A stretch of 64,000 bases of DNA from Flavobacterium sp. N2038 (GCF_025947185.1 NZ_CP110001.1:1984001-2048000), one strand, 5' to 3'; positions 15,903 to 24,495 are shown, counted from the stretch's first letter. Numbers and translations: made by a program. The notes: generated by a model from the letters alone, not told the origin.

Positions 15903-18143
15903 ATGAAAACAAGAGAATTATTAAAAATCAGTTTACGCCAAAATGCTATTTTCATTCCAGCAGAAATGATTACGAATGATGTTAAAAATTTATCAGGAAC
16001 AACTTCAGTTTTGTTAGCCAATGTTTCTAAACTTGGATTTACATTTTCTGAATCGTTATTGCATGCTTTAAATAATGTAAGCCCAAATTATAAAGTTGAG
16101 GTTTTAGAAGTTCTGAGAGAAGTTTTAGGAACAGATAAAAACTGGACGCCATTGGTAAAAGAATGGAATATTCCAACGGGTGAATCTGTTGTGGATCATA
16201 TTATCACGTATTTCGGAAATATTTTTAAAACTAAAAACGGAACAACTTTACAATGCGGACATATTATCCCGGATAATACTTTCCCATTAGAAAGATACAA
16301 TGGTTGTCCGTTCTGCGGAACTCCGTTTGAATTTGGAAAACTGGAAAATATTGGTCAAGGAAGCAAATTGAAAATGCTTGAATTTTGGACAGAAAAAGAT
16401 TTAAATGATTTCTATATATCGTTATTGCAATCTAAAACCGCTTTAGACGCTACTCAGGTAGATAGTTTAAAAATGGCGATGCACTATTTGCCTTTACCAA
16501 AAACAGAAGTAGCAATGAAGGAAACTTTAATGTTGGTGATTGATCTTTTGATCGAAAATGGCAAAGAAGAAGAAGCGTCTCAGTTTTTGAAAACACCAAC
16601 CGATATCTTACGATACTTATGGTATAAAAACACAGGAATGCTTCAGATTATTGAGCCAAAAACGATTATCAAAAGAACATCAAAAAATGCACAACATTTC
16701 CATAATGTTTTAGATATAAGCGTTCAGGCAAGAATTGCATCTCAAAAAGATTTGAAACTTAAATATTCCCGAAAAGAATGTTTAATGGTCGCAAATTGGT
16801 TGAACAATATGAATATGGACGTTGAAGCTATGTGCGAAACGATGCATCCAAAAAGAGGAATGTGGGTTCGTTTTATCCGAGCGCTTCGTTTGGCAGAATA
16901 CAGCAAAAGAAAAGGGTTTGAGAAATTGAACTTTTTAATGGATGTATTCTACAACCAAGTGTACGATGTTTGGCAAAGCAAAGTAGATTCGTCAAGATTG
17001 AAATTTGATGCCGATAAAACATTTGGATTATTGAAACAGCGTCCGGGTTTATTTGCTCGTTCGTTATTCTCAAACATGCTTTGGTTTGGAGCAGAAGAAA
17101 CTGTTGCTCATTTTGAAGAAATCATCGATAAAGTTCCGGCTCGATTGGTGTTTACATTAAATATGTATGCTCAAAATTATTTTGATAAAAACATGCAGAG
17201 AAGCGTGAAACCTTTGGGAGGAACAAACAAACGAATTGAAGCAAATGCTTTATTGAAGTTGTATGAAGATTTTCAGTTGGAAGCGATGAAAAATCAAATT
17301 GAAGAATTGTGTCTTTTGGTCATGAAAAAACGATTTGCGAAAATTGCGAACGCCAACAAAACAATCTATATCGATCCGCAATTGTTTAATATTCCGGTTT
17401 CTATCGGAGATCGAAGCGATACAGTTCAGGATTTGCCAGTTGCTTTAATGGGAACACGTTTCCCGGTTGAAGGTAACGAAGTGCGATTGTTCATGCAATG
17501 GGGTAAAGATTTGCCAGCACAGCATTTAGATATGGATTTAAGCTGTCATATCGCTTATGAAGATAAAGCCGATATTTGTTCTTTCAGCCGATTGACGACT
17601 ACAGGTTGTCAGCATAGTGGAGATATCCGAAGCATTCCAAATAAAATTGGAACTGCCGAATATATCAACATTAACATTGACGAATTGGCGAAAGCCAAAG
17701 CTAAATTTGTAACTTTTACTTGTAATGCGTACAGCAACGGAAGTATTACGCCAAATTTGGTTGTAGGTTGGATGAACAGCAAACACCCGATGAAAATTTC
17801 GGAGAAAACTGGTGTAGCGTACGATCCGTCGTGTGTAGATCATCAGGTTCGTGTGACACAGAATATTGCCAAAGGTTTGGTTTTTGGAGTGTTGGATGTA
17901 GCCAAAAGAGAAATCGTTTGGTTAGAGATGACTTTCGGAGGTCAGGTTGTAGGTGGTTTGGATTTCAAAGGCGTTCAGGCGTTGTTGTCAAAACTAAACA
18001 GCAAATTGAATATCGGTAGTTTGTTACAGCTTAAAGCGGAAGCCCAAGGTTTAACAATCACCGAAAATGAAATTGCCGATGAGGTTTATACAGCGCAGTG
18101 GGCTATGAATCCAGCGGTTGTTACGCAATTATTGGTAGATTAG
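15903..18143 (+). CDS. RING/TerD-like protein next to RtcB
   Basis: A 746-residue cytosolic protein. A helical N-terminal part (1-110) leads to a compact zinc-finger-like site C118-x-H120 ... C135-x2-C138 (in LQCGHIIPDN and NGCPFCGTPF). A long helical repeat region (about 160-530) follows. The C-terminal domain (about 570-720) resembles the TerD beta-sandwich: LDMDLSCHI, CQHSGDIRS, AEYININIDEL and FVTFTCNAYS. I recall a family named MXAN_6230/SCO0854 RING-domain proteins with this build, but this is unverified. No vWA or Ro signature was seen. The ATG at 15903 avoids overlapping repeat unit 5. Role in RNA quality control is inferred from rtcB, 260 bp downstream. Confidence 0.7.
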   Translation: MKTRELLKISLRQNAIFIPAEMITNDVKNLSGTTSVLLANVSKLGFTFSESLLHALNNVSPNYKVEVLEVLREVLGTDKNWTPLVKEWNIPTGESVVDHIITYFGNIFKTKNGTTLQCGHIIPDNTFPLERYNGCPFCGTPFEFGKLENIGQGSKLKMLEFWTEKDLNDFYISLLQSKTALDATQVDSLKMAMHYLPLPKTEVAMKETLMLVIDLLIENGKEEEASQFLKTPTDILRYLWYKNTGMLQIIEPKTIIKRTSKNAQHFHNVLDISVQARIASQKDLKLKYSRKECLMVANWLNNMNMDVEAMCETMHPKRGMWVRFIRALRLAEYSKRKGFEKLNFLMDVFYNQVYDVWQSKVDSSRLKFDADKTFGLLKQRPGLFARSLFSNMLWFGAEETVAHFEEIIDKVPARLVFTLNMYAQNYFDKNMQRSVKPLGGTNKRIEANALLKLYEDFQLEAMKNQIEELCLLVMKKRFAKIANANKTIYIDPQLFNIPVSIGDRSDTVQDLPVALMGTRFPVEGNEVRLFMQWGKDLPAQHLDMDLSCHIAYEDKADICSFSRLTTTGCQHSGDIRSIPNKIGTAEYININIDELAKAKAKFVTFTCNAYSNGSITPNLVVGWMNSKHPMKISEKTGVAYDPSCVDHQVRVTQNIAKGLVFGVLDVAKREIVWLEMTFGGQVVGGLDFKGVQALLSKLNSKLNIGSLLQLKAEAQGLTITENEIADEVYTAQWAMNPAVVTQLLVD

Positions 18144-18182
18144 TGGCAAAGGTTCAGAGTTGCAAAGGTTCAACGGTTTTTG

Positions 18183-18207
18183 TAGAGGCGCACTGCTGTG
18201 CGTCTCC
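18183..18207. repeat. GCGCACTGCTGTGCG palindrome
   Basis: AGGCGCACTGCTGTGCGTCT forms a short strong hairpin in the gap before rtcB, next to an AGATTTTGCAGATTTAAGC inverted repeat (18219-18318). Confidence 0.6.
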
Positions 18208-18218
18208 GCAAAGGTTTA

Positions 18219-18318
18219 ATGTTTCACGCAGATTTTGCAGATTTAAGCAGATCAGCGCAGATTATTCATAAAAAAATCTTTTTAGATCTGCTTAAATCTG
18301 CAAAATCTGCGTGAAATA
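18219..18318. repeat. CACGCAGATTTTGCAGATTT inverted repeat
   Basis: TTTCACGCAGATTTTGCAG and the complement near 18295-18317 form a long imperfect hairpin of about 100 bp. A relative lies at 20034-20140. Both lie in the gaps around rtcB. Confidence 0.75.
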
Positions 18319-18322
18319 AAAC

Positions 18323-18359
18323 CTACGCAAAATAACTGCGCAGCAGTATAAAACCTTTG
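18323..18359 (+). promoter_or_regulatory. operator C and promoter of rtcB
   Basis: CTACGCAAAATAACTGCGCAG repeats the operator A/B design with one base less between repeat and box. AACCTTTG (18352-18359) is the probable -7 element, 43 bp before the rtcB ATG. rtcB can thus be expressed independently of the RING/TerD gene but under the same regulator. Confidence 0.65.
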
Positions 18360-18402
18360 CACCTATGAACCTCAAAACCTTTGTCCCTTTAAAAACAAAA
18401 AA

Positions 18403-19824
18403 ATGAAAACACAAATAAACGGTACAGATATATTAGAATTAGGATTTCCTGAAGGAAAAATAATTGGAATTGCCTTAAAAATAAACAGCAAAAGAAACGG
18501 ATTCACAAGAGACGAAATGATAGCTAATTTCAAAAATGTCTTAGAAACTCCGGAGAATTATATCGACGATAAAATCTTCAGCAAACTGGCTGTGGCTTTA
18601 ATCGAAAAATCGAATGAAAAACCAGAAGATTTCATCGCTTTAAATGAAAATCCGAATGCGTATTCGGCTTACGGATTGGATCATATCGAAGACGGAGCCA
18701 GAAAACAAATGGAAGTTGCCATGAAATTGCCTGTTACGGTTGCCGGAGCTTTAATGCCAGACGCGCATCAAGGTTACGGATTACCAATTGGCGGAGTTTT
18801 AGCAACCAAAAACGCCATTATTCCGTATGGTGTTGGGGTTGATATTGGGTGTAGAATGGCGTTGTCGGTTTATGATATTCCAGAAGATTTTTACTTTGAA
18901 AACGAAGCCAAATTCAAAAAAGAATTGATAGCAAATTCCATTTTTGGAGCAGGTCACGGATTTCACGGTCAGTACAAATCAGATCATGCGGTTTTGGAGA
19001 ACGAAACGTTTAATATGAATCCGTTTGTGAAGAATCTGAAGGATAAAGCCTGGTCGCAATTAGGATCTTCAGGTGGTGGAAATCACTTTGTCGAATTCGG
19101 AATCATGGAATTTGCACAAGACGATGCGGTTTTAAATATCCCAAAAGGAAAATATGTCGCTCTGTTAACGCATTCTGGTTCACGCGGAATGGGAGCAACC
19201 ATTGCCGGACATTATACTAAAATTGCCAAAGACGAATGTAAACTTCCAGAAGTGGCGAGAAATTTAGCCTATCTCGATATGAACTCACAATTAGGGCAAG
19301 AATATTGGCTGGCGATGAATTTGGCTGGAGATTACGCTTCGGCTTGTCATGAGATTATCCATAACAAAATGGAACGCGCTTTGGGTGCGACGATTTTAGC
19401 CAAAGTCGAAAACCACCATAATTTTGCCTGGAAAGAAACATGGAACGGCGAAGAAGTAATCGTGCATAGAAAAGGAGCAACCCCAGCCGGAAAAGGCGTT
19501 ATGGGAATCATTCCGGGAAGTATGACCGCACCGGGATTTTTGGTGAGAGGAAAAGGTGAGGAGAACGCCATTAATTCAGCTTCGCATGGAGCAGGAAGAC
19601 AAATGAGCAGAACTCAGGCCATAAAAAACATCACACAAACCGAAATGAAATCGATCCTGAGCCATCATGGTGTTACGCTTATCGGAGCAGGTCTGGACGA
19701 AGCCCCAATGGCGTATAAAGATATCAATCAGGTGATGGAAGCACAACAGGATTTGGTTGATTTGGTTGCCAAGTTTACACCTAAGTTAGTGAGAATGGCA
19801 GATGATGGAAGCCGAGAAGACTAA
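18403..19824 (+). CDS. rtcB: RNA-splicing ligase RtcB
   Basis: A 473-residue RNA ligase joining 2',3'-cyclic-phosphate or 3'-phosphate ends to 5'-OH ends with GTP and Mn2+. Visible motifs: GVGVDIGCRMAL with the metal-binding Cys, GGGNHFVEFG, HSGSRGMGATIAGHY, KVENHHNFAW, HRKGATPAGKG and SHGAGRQMSR. The guanylylated His is expected at about residue 395 of the last motif. No intein or truncation is seen. Its own operator C and the shared neighbours (HD protein, Cys-rich protein, tRNA-like RNA, RING/TerD protein) indicate a stress-induced RNA-repair role rather than housekeeping splicing. Confidence 0.96.
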   Translation: MKTQINGTDILELGFPEGKIIGIALKINSKRNGFTRDEMIANFKNVLETPENYIDDKIFSKLAVALIEKSNEKPEDFIALNENPNAYSAYGLDHIEDGARKQMEVAMKLPVTVAGALMPDAHQGYGLPIGGVLATKNAIIPYGVGVDIGCRMALSVYDIPEDFYFENEAKFKKELIANSIFGAGHGFHGQYKSDHAVLENETFNMNPFVKNLKDKAWSQLGSSGGGNHFVEFGIMEFAQDDAVLNIPKGKYVALLTHSGSRGMGATIAGHYTKIAKDECKLPEVARNLAYLDMNSQLGQEYWLAMNLAGDYASACHEIIHNKMERALGATILAKVENHHNFAWKETWNGEEVIVHRKGATPAGKGVMGIIPGSMTAPGFLVRGKGEENAINSASHGAGRQMSRTQAIKNITQTEMKSILSHHGVTLIGAGLDEAPMAYKDINQVMEAQQDLVDLVAKFTPKLVRMADDGSRED

Positions 19825-19883
19825 TTTCTTTAGAGGTTCAAAGTGACAGAGGAACAAAGGTTCAAAGGTTTTTTTTCGTACTG

Positions 19884-20014
19884 TTTGTCATTTCGAGGAA
19901 CGAGAAATCACACGCGGGATTCGACAAAGATTGGCGACATTCTGTGCGGAGTTTCTAGTGTGATTTGCTTCGCCTGTTCGCTATCGCTCGAGTCTCCTCC
20001 GTCGAAATGACAAA
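19884..20014. mobile_element. MITE-like element with 13-bp inverted ends
   Basis: TTTGTCATTTCGA and TCGAAATGACAAA are perfect inverted ends 131 bp apart. A second pair, AAATCACAC (19905) and GTGTGATTT (19958), is nested inside. No reading frame is present. This design, with GAGAAATCACACGCGGGATT, is a common intergenic repeat type in Flavobacterium as I recall it. Confidence 0.6.
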
Positions 20015-20114
20015 CTTTGTGGTTAAAGATTTTTTCACGCAGATTTAAAAAGATTTAAGCAGATGCTCGCAGATTATTTATTAAAAATCATTTTAAATCT
20101 GCTAGAATCTGCAA

Positions 20115-20132
20115 TCCCGATAGCTATCGGGA
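20115..20132. repeat. TCCCGATAGCTATCGGGA palindrome, copy 2
   Basis: A perfect 18-bp palindrome with the same flanks (ATCTGCAA and GCGTGAAA) as copy 1. Confidence 0.85.
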
Positions 20133-20248
20133 GCGTGAAACAAAAAACTTAGCGTCTCTGCGCCTTTGCGAGATTGATAAAATAATAACCAACACAAAGA
20201 ATAAAAAAACTTTGTGTCTTAGTGCCTTAGTGGCAAAAAACAAAAAAA

Positions 20249-21049
20249 ATGAAAACATATATAGATATCGGAATTAATTTGACCAACAAACAATTCCACA
20301 ACGACATAGACGATGTCGTACAAGACGCGCTCGACGCCGATGTATCGCAAATGATACTCACAGGAACCAGCGTACGAAACAGCGAAGCATCATTAGAAAT
20401 CGCAAAACAATATCCGGGAATATTATATGCTACAGCCGGAATTCATCCGCATGATGCGAAAAGTTTTGATGAGAGAAGCATTTCAAGACTGCGAAATTTA
20501 TTAAAGCAGAAACAAGTCGTTTCTGTTGGCGAATGCGGACTCGATTTTGATCGTGACTTTTCGCCCAGAAACAAACAGGAAGAATGTTACAAAGCCCAAT
20601 TAGAATTGGCTATCGAAGTACAGAAACCTTTGTTTTTGCACGAAAGAAGCGCTTTTAATTCTTTTATGAATATCACCAAAGACTATTTACCGCAATTGCC
20701 CAAAGCCGTTGTGCATTGTTTTACAGGAACGTTGCAGGAAGCCAAAATATATCTCGATAACGGATTTTATCTGGGTTTTACGGGAGCGATTTCAGACGCT
20801 AAACGTTTCAGTCATTTAAAAGAAGTCTTACAGTACGTGCCGCTCGACCGAATAATGATCGAAACCGATGCGCCATTTATGCTTCCAAAAAACACTCCGA
20901 GTAATCTGCTGAAAAAATACCACGAACGCCGTTGCGAACCTGCTTTTCTGCCTTTTGTTGCAGCAACAGTTGCGCAGTTCAAAGGAGTTTCGGGAATTAT
21001 AGTTGCTGAGGAAACGACAAAGAATGCTAAGAACTTTTTTGGGATTTAG
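20249..21049 (+). CDS. tatD: TatD-type metal-dependent nuclease
   Basis: A 266-residue TIM-barrel metallohydrolase. It opens DIGINLTNKQF, the E. coli TatD-type start, rather than the HxH start of YcfH/YjjV relatives. ATAGIHPHD, VSVGECGLDFDRDF, HERSAF, VVHCFTGT and MIETDAPFMLP supply the metal ligands. E. coli TatD is a 3'-5' exonuclease on single-stranded DNA and RNA, so it would suit trimming of damaged ends before RtcB ligation. Placement 3' of rtcB supports that, though the 424-bp gap and lack of an operator leave co-regulation open. Its 3' end has a diverged second copy at 22188. Confidence 0.93.
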   Translation: MKTYIDIGINLTNKQFHNDIDDVVQDALDADVSQMILTGTSVRNSEASLEIAKQYPGILYATAGIHPHDAKSFDERSISRLRNLLKQKQVVSVGECGLDFDRDFSPRNKQEECYKAQLELAIEVQKPLFLHERSAFNSFMNITKDYLPQLPKAVVHCFTGTLQEAKIYLDNGFYLGFTGAISDAKRFSHLKEVLQYVPLDRIMIETDAPFMLPKNTPSNLLKKYHERRCEPAFLPFVAATVAQFKGVSGIIVAEETTKNAKNFFGI

Positions 21050-21361
21050 GGACAATCCCGATAGCTATCGGGAGCAAAGGTGAAGAGGAACAAAGGATAA
21101 AACAAAATAATTAGAAAAATCAGTTTTTATCAGCGTTTTCGCTTTAGCGAATCAGTTAAATCAGCGTCTAATTTTGACGCGGATAAAACAGATTTACTTC
21201 GTAAAAACGCGGATAAACACGGATTTGATTTGCAATAATTTTATTTTCTAAAAGCTTTTAAGATTAAGTCTTACTTCTTGCTTCTTACATTTAAGTCTAC
21301 TATTTATGCGAGAATAGAGTTGGAGATGTAAATATTTATTTAATTTGCCGAAAAAATAATA
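21050..21361. other. intergenic repeat region after tatD
   Basis: This holds palindrome copy 3 (21056-21073) right after the tatD stop. It is followed by an imperfect inverted repeat of TTTTTATCAGCGTTTTCGC and AAAACGCGGATAAACACGG (about 21123-21223). No gene is visible. Confidence 0.6.
21056..21073. repeat. TCCCGATAGCTATCGGGA palindrome, copy 3
   Basis: A perfect copy 6 bp after the tatD stop; here it could also work as a terminator stem. Confidence 0.85.
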
Positions 21362-22174
21362 ATGAAATTCGTACTGCACAGAACCATAATCATAAAGTCA
21401 TTTATTGCGGCATTTGCCATATTATTAATTAAAAATTTTGTATTTAAAAAGCTTTCTCTTTACGGACAGGATTTTCACGATTTGATAGAACTATCCGATA
21501 TTACGATTATTTTTACAGGAGCATTTTTTGTGTTCGGATTATTACTGGCCGCAACCATGACCGATTTTAAAGAAAGTGAAAAAATTCCGGGTGAAGTCGC
21601 TTCCAATCTCGAAGCGATCAAAGATTGGATTTATCTGGCTTACAGAGCACCAAGAACAGGAACTTCAGATTTGTGTAAGGAAGAATTAAACAGTACTTTT
21701 TTGCGTGAGCAAATGATTGCCATTACCGATGGTATTATTGCATGGATATATTCTCACGGAAAAGATTCTACTGTTATCTTTCCTTTAATTCGAAAATCAA
21801 ATGAGATTGCCTATTATTTTGCAGAAAGAGGCGTCGATAAAGAAGCCATAAAAGGTATACAGGAAAATACCAATGCGATGCGAAAACAACTTACCCGTGC
21901 CTATTCGATTTCGAGAAACAATTTTATCAAACCGGCTTATACTTTGCTGCAAAGTATCTTGTTTATCGTAATGTCGCTTTTACTTATTACTAAATTCAAA
22001 AGCCCCTCGGCAGATTATTTGGTCACTTCTGCCATTACATTTTTGTTTTGCTATTTGTATTTATTAATTAGCGGTTTAGACGATCCTTTTGATATTCTCA
22101 ACGGAGATACCAATGTCGATCTAAAACCTATCGATCGATTTAAACAACGACTGATTTCAGATTTTTTGGTTTAA
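21362..22174 (+). CDS. membrane protein of unknown function
   Basis: A 270-residue protein with four likely membrane segments: about 10-30, 48-68, 193-213 and 217-237. A soluble middle part contains EKIPGEVASNLEAIKDWIYLAYRAP. The two-plus-two layout and the DDPFDILNGDTNVDL tail resemble bestrophin-like DUF4239 membrane proteins, but I cannot confirm this. It lies between the true tatD 3' end and a second, diverged tatD 3' end, as if it entered together with that fragment. Confidence 0.6.
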   Translation: MKFVLHRTIIIKSFIAAFAILLIKNFVFKKLSLYGQDFHDLIELSDITIIFTGAFFVFGLLLAATMTDFKESEKIPGEVASNLEAIKDWIYLAYRAPRTGTSDLCKEELNSTFLREQMIAITDGIIAWIYSHGKDSTVIFPLIRKSNEIAYYFAERGVDKEAIKGIQENTNAMRKQLTRAYSISRNNFIKPAYTLLQSILFIVMSLLLITKFKSPSADYLVTSAITFLFCYLYLLISGLDDPFDILNGDTNVDLKPIDRFKQRLISDFLV

Positions 22175-22187
22175 AAGAATTACTTTA

Positions 22188-22241
22188 GATAAAGTAGCGG
22201 AAGAAACGACTCGAAATTCTAAAAGCTTTTTTGGGATTTAG
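22188..22241 (+). pseudogene. diverged 3'-end fragment of a tatD gene
   Basis: The frame DKVAEETTRNSKSFFGI ending in TAG at 22239-22241 matches the last residues of TatD (VAEETTKNAKNFFGI). The DNA also matches through TTTTTTGGGATTTAG, with several synonymous changes. Nothing upstream continues the match, since the membrane-protein gene ends 14 bp before. It is a remnant of a second tatD allele, not an active gene. Confidence 0.7.
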
Positions 22242-22251
22242 TTTTGTTTTC

Positions 22252-22290
22252 CTAACAGGTTTTAGAAAATTTTCTTAAACCTGTTTGCTT
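22252..22290. repeat. degenerate AACAGGTTT hairpin
   Basis: AACAGGTTTTAGAAAA and the nearby TTTTCTTAAACCTGTT form an imperfect hairpin related to the CCGACAGGTTT family. It overlaps the end of the 22262 gene and may help terminate it. Confidence 0.45.
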
Positions 22291-22783
22291 TTAAAGATAG
22301 TTTTGATTCAAATATTTTTTTCTTAATTACTTTTCCCTTTTTATCAACTTTAAAGCAAATATAAATATACCCATTGGCTATTGTTGAATATGAAAAACTA
22401 TTTATTTCGATAATAATGCTTGTATAATTTAGTTTCTTTGATGCTACAATCTTCGTCGGAATGAGATTTGTAAAATCTTTGATGACAATATTTTTAACAT
22501 TATAATTATTTATTTCTACTATTGGATTTTGTGAAGAATTTAATTTTTCAATTAGCTTTTTTGTTAGCGACTGTTTATTGCATTCGGAGGTAATTACATT
22601 TTCAGTTTTTAGAAAAAAAATAATTTCATTGTTAAACAGATTCTCGTGAATTTGATAAACACTTAAAGAATCATTAATTGGCATTCTACATGATTTTAAC
22701 TCTTTTTGAATAAAGTTAAATGTATTATTCTGTGCAACTATTATATTGAAAAAAAGACAGAAAAAAACCGTTGCAATTCTCAT
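22262..22783 (-). CDS. exported protein, candidate immunity factor
   Basis: A 173-residue protein with signal peptide MRIATVFFCLFFNIIVAQ and a mixed alpha/beta mature part. The C-terminal half (GYIYICFKVDKKGKVIKKKIFES) loosely resembles TonB-C-like or small periplasmic domains. Not recognised as a family. It is the last gene of a minus-strand cluster headed by VgrG and a putative wall-degrading effector. A periplasmic location would suit immunity to such an effector. This role is inference. Confidence 0.5.
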   Translation of the reverse strand: MRIATVFFCLFFNIIVAQNNTFNFIQKELKSCRMPINDSLSVYQIHENLFNNEIIFFLKTENVITSECNKQSLTKKLIEKLNSSQNPIVEINNYNVKNIVIKDFTNLIPTKIVASKKLNYTSIIIEINSFSYSTIANGYIYICFKVDKKGKVIKKKIFESKLSLKANRFKKIF

Positions 22784-22820
22784 AATTTACCTGTTGAGCT
22801 ATTTTTAAAATTAAATTGAT

Positions 22821-23480
22821 TTATGGATTATTGTTATTTAATAAGTTTCTTATAGAGTCAATATCTGTTCTTTTGTAATTAGAAAGAGGGAAACTTGTGT
22901 CAGCAAATTTTAATGTTTTTTTGTATTGTTTCCACCCCCAAGACTCAACATTTATGCTATCCACATAAAATTCATTAGCCTTAAACGAAACATATGTTTT
23001 TGTATAAAAACCGCTATTTCCCATAAGATCTTTAGAAATAACAAAACCACTTTTATTAATTTTTATTTCTTCGTAATAAACGGGGGTATTGCATTTTAAA
23101 ACGTTTTTGTAAATTTTAAAAATTTCACTCTTTTTATTTATCGTTTTGCTTATCAAAAGTATAGGAAAATCAGAATCAGAATTTTTAGGATAACAATCAT
23201 CTATTCCATTTTCGTAAAAGGGTTTTAAAACAGCAAGTGTATCAATGGTTTTATTATTATCAAAATCAAAATTTAAAGAGATATCTTGATAGTAGTTTGA
23301 GAATATAATACCATATCTATCTTTATAACCTTGGATTTGTGCTAAACATTTTTTCTCTAGAAAACTGTTTTTTGGTGCCTCAATAGTATCTTTTAATTTA
23401 TCACTTGTATTCTTATTTGCTTTCTTAGAACAAGAAATAAAGACTAAAATGGTTATATATATGTAAAACGGGAATTTCAT
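22821..23480 (-). CDS. lipoprotein, candidate immunity protein of the 23486 effector
   Basis: A 219-residue lipoprotein: MKFPFYIYITILVFISC places a lipobox Cys at residue 17. The mature part is beta-rich, with DFDNNKTIDTLAVL near residue 75. It lies 5 bp after the effector gene on the same strand, the usual place for a cognate immunity gene. It would be held in the periplasm, where a peptidoglycan-degrading toxin acts. No known immunity family was recognised, so the role rests on position and localisation. Confidence 0.6.
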   Translation of the reverse strand: MKFPFYIYITILVFISCSKKANKNTSDKLKDTIEAPKNSFLEKKCLAQIQGYKDRYGIIFSNYYQDISLNFDFDNNKTIDTLAVLKPFYENGIDDCYPKNSDSDFPILLISKTINKKSEIFKIYKNVLKCNTPVYYEEIKINKSGFVISKDLMGNSGFYTKTYVSFKANEFYVDSINVESWGWKQYKKTLKFADTSFPLSNYKRTDIDSIRNLLNNNNP

Positions 23481-23485
23481 CTTTT

Positions 23486-24493
23486 CTAAATTTTAAATGT
23501 TGTCCAGAATAATGTACCTGATTTAAAACCAGTTGATTTTAAGCTCTCATGTACTGCTTTATTATTTTGTGAAGCCTTTCTCGCTCCTGAAAAAATGCCT
23601 TTTTCATTTAAAATCACTCCATCTGTAACCTCTTTAAGAGCATATTCTTTTTTAGAGAAAATAGAGTTAATTGTAGTGTTCTTATTAATTTTAGCCCTAT
23701 TCGAATCAATAGACCAAAAATCAATAGCTAAATCTAAATGTTCTTTTGCAATATTAATACTTTTATATTGTTTAAATTTAGGATGGTCTAATTCACCTGT
23801 TTTAGTAAAGAAATCTAATCCATCCCAAAAATAAGAATTGTTAGTAGGATCGTCATCTCCTTTTAATACACTAATCATTGCAGAACGAGCAAAACAATGA
23901 TTTTCAATATTTGAATTTGTGGATATGCCTTTTGCTTTATCAGTTTTATCTACTGATGAATAGCCTGTTTTAAATAATTCGTTAAATGTTTTTTTATCTC
24001 TGTCATACCTTTCATTATTCAATGCATTATTTACGGTATGAGCAATCCATAAAGCTGTTTCTTTATTTCCTGTAAAAGAAGCTTCATGGTGAATTAAATA
24101 TGAATTATTTGCGAATTTTTCATGACTAATATTCACATCTTTTTCTTTTAAGATTTTAGCATTATTATATGTTACAAAATCATCCCCATCTTTATTTTTC
24201 TGAGTAGATTTTCCATCACAAACATAAACATCTTCGACACTTCCATCAAAATCGAGCTCATTTATTTTTCCCTCAAAAGTTCCGTCTTCATTGTAAAAAT
24301 GCCCATTTACATAAACTATTCGATCTTCAAGTAAAAAAGATGGCGCATCAGTAGGACTTCCGTAAGAATGATTCTCTGCTGTTTCATTAATAAAACCACC
24401 CGCATTAAAAGTAATATTTCCTTGCGAATACATATGGTGATTTCCTTTTGTGTATATTGTGGTTGTTCCTTTAACAATTCTTATTCTGCTCAT
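23486..24493 (-). CDS. putative type VI effector with a SleB-like wall-hydrolase domain
   Basis: A 335-residue protein without a signal peptide. The N-terminal part (1-60), with KGTTTIYTKGNHHMYSQGNI, looks like a delivery or PAAR-like module. From about residue 130, LIHHEASFTGNKETALWIAHTV followed by HCFARSAMISVLKGDDDPT and NSYFWDG matches the plan of SleB/CwlJ-type hydrolase_2 enzymes, with Glu137 as the likely catalytic acid. It starts 2 bp after vgrG ends and is followed by a lipoprotein and an exported protein, the pattern of effector plus immunity. Target peptidoglycan is inferred; no known effector name is claimed. Confidence 0.6.
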   Translation of the reverse strand: MSRIRIVKGTTTIYTKGNHHMYSQGNITFNAGGFINETAENHSYGSPTDAPSFLLEDRIVYVNGHFYNEDGTFEGKINELDFDGSVEDVYVCDGKSTQKNKDGDDFVTYNNAKILKEKDVNISHEKFANNSYLIHHEASFTGNKETALWIAHTVNNALNNERYDRDKKTFNELFKTGYSSVDKTDKAKGISTNSNIENHCFARSAMISVLKGDDDPTNNSYFWDGLDFFTKTGELDHPKFKQYKSINIAKEHLDLAIDFWSIDSNRAKINKNTTINSIFSKKEYALKEVTDGVILNEKGIFSGARKASQNNKAVHESLKSTGFKSGTLFWTTFKI

Positions 24494-24495
24494 AA

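Larger units (their letters stand above)
19825..20248. other. intergenic repeat block between rtcB and tatD
   Basis: This 424-bp gap holds no plausible gene. It contains a MITE-like inverted repeat (19884-20014), an AGATTTAAAAAGATTTAAGC-type repeat (from 20034), palindrome copy 2 (20115-20132), and housekeeping-style repeats of CTTTGCGAG and GTGCCTTAGTGGC kind just before tatD. No operator copy was found before tatD. Confidence 0.7.

Noticed and set aside
15903..18143. Ro/TROVE (Rsr) protein
   Set aside because: No vWA MIDAS or TROVE signature was seen; RING-like and TerD-like features fit better.
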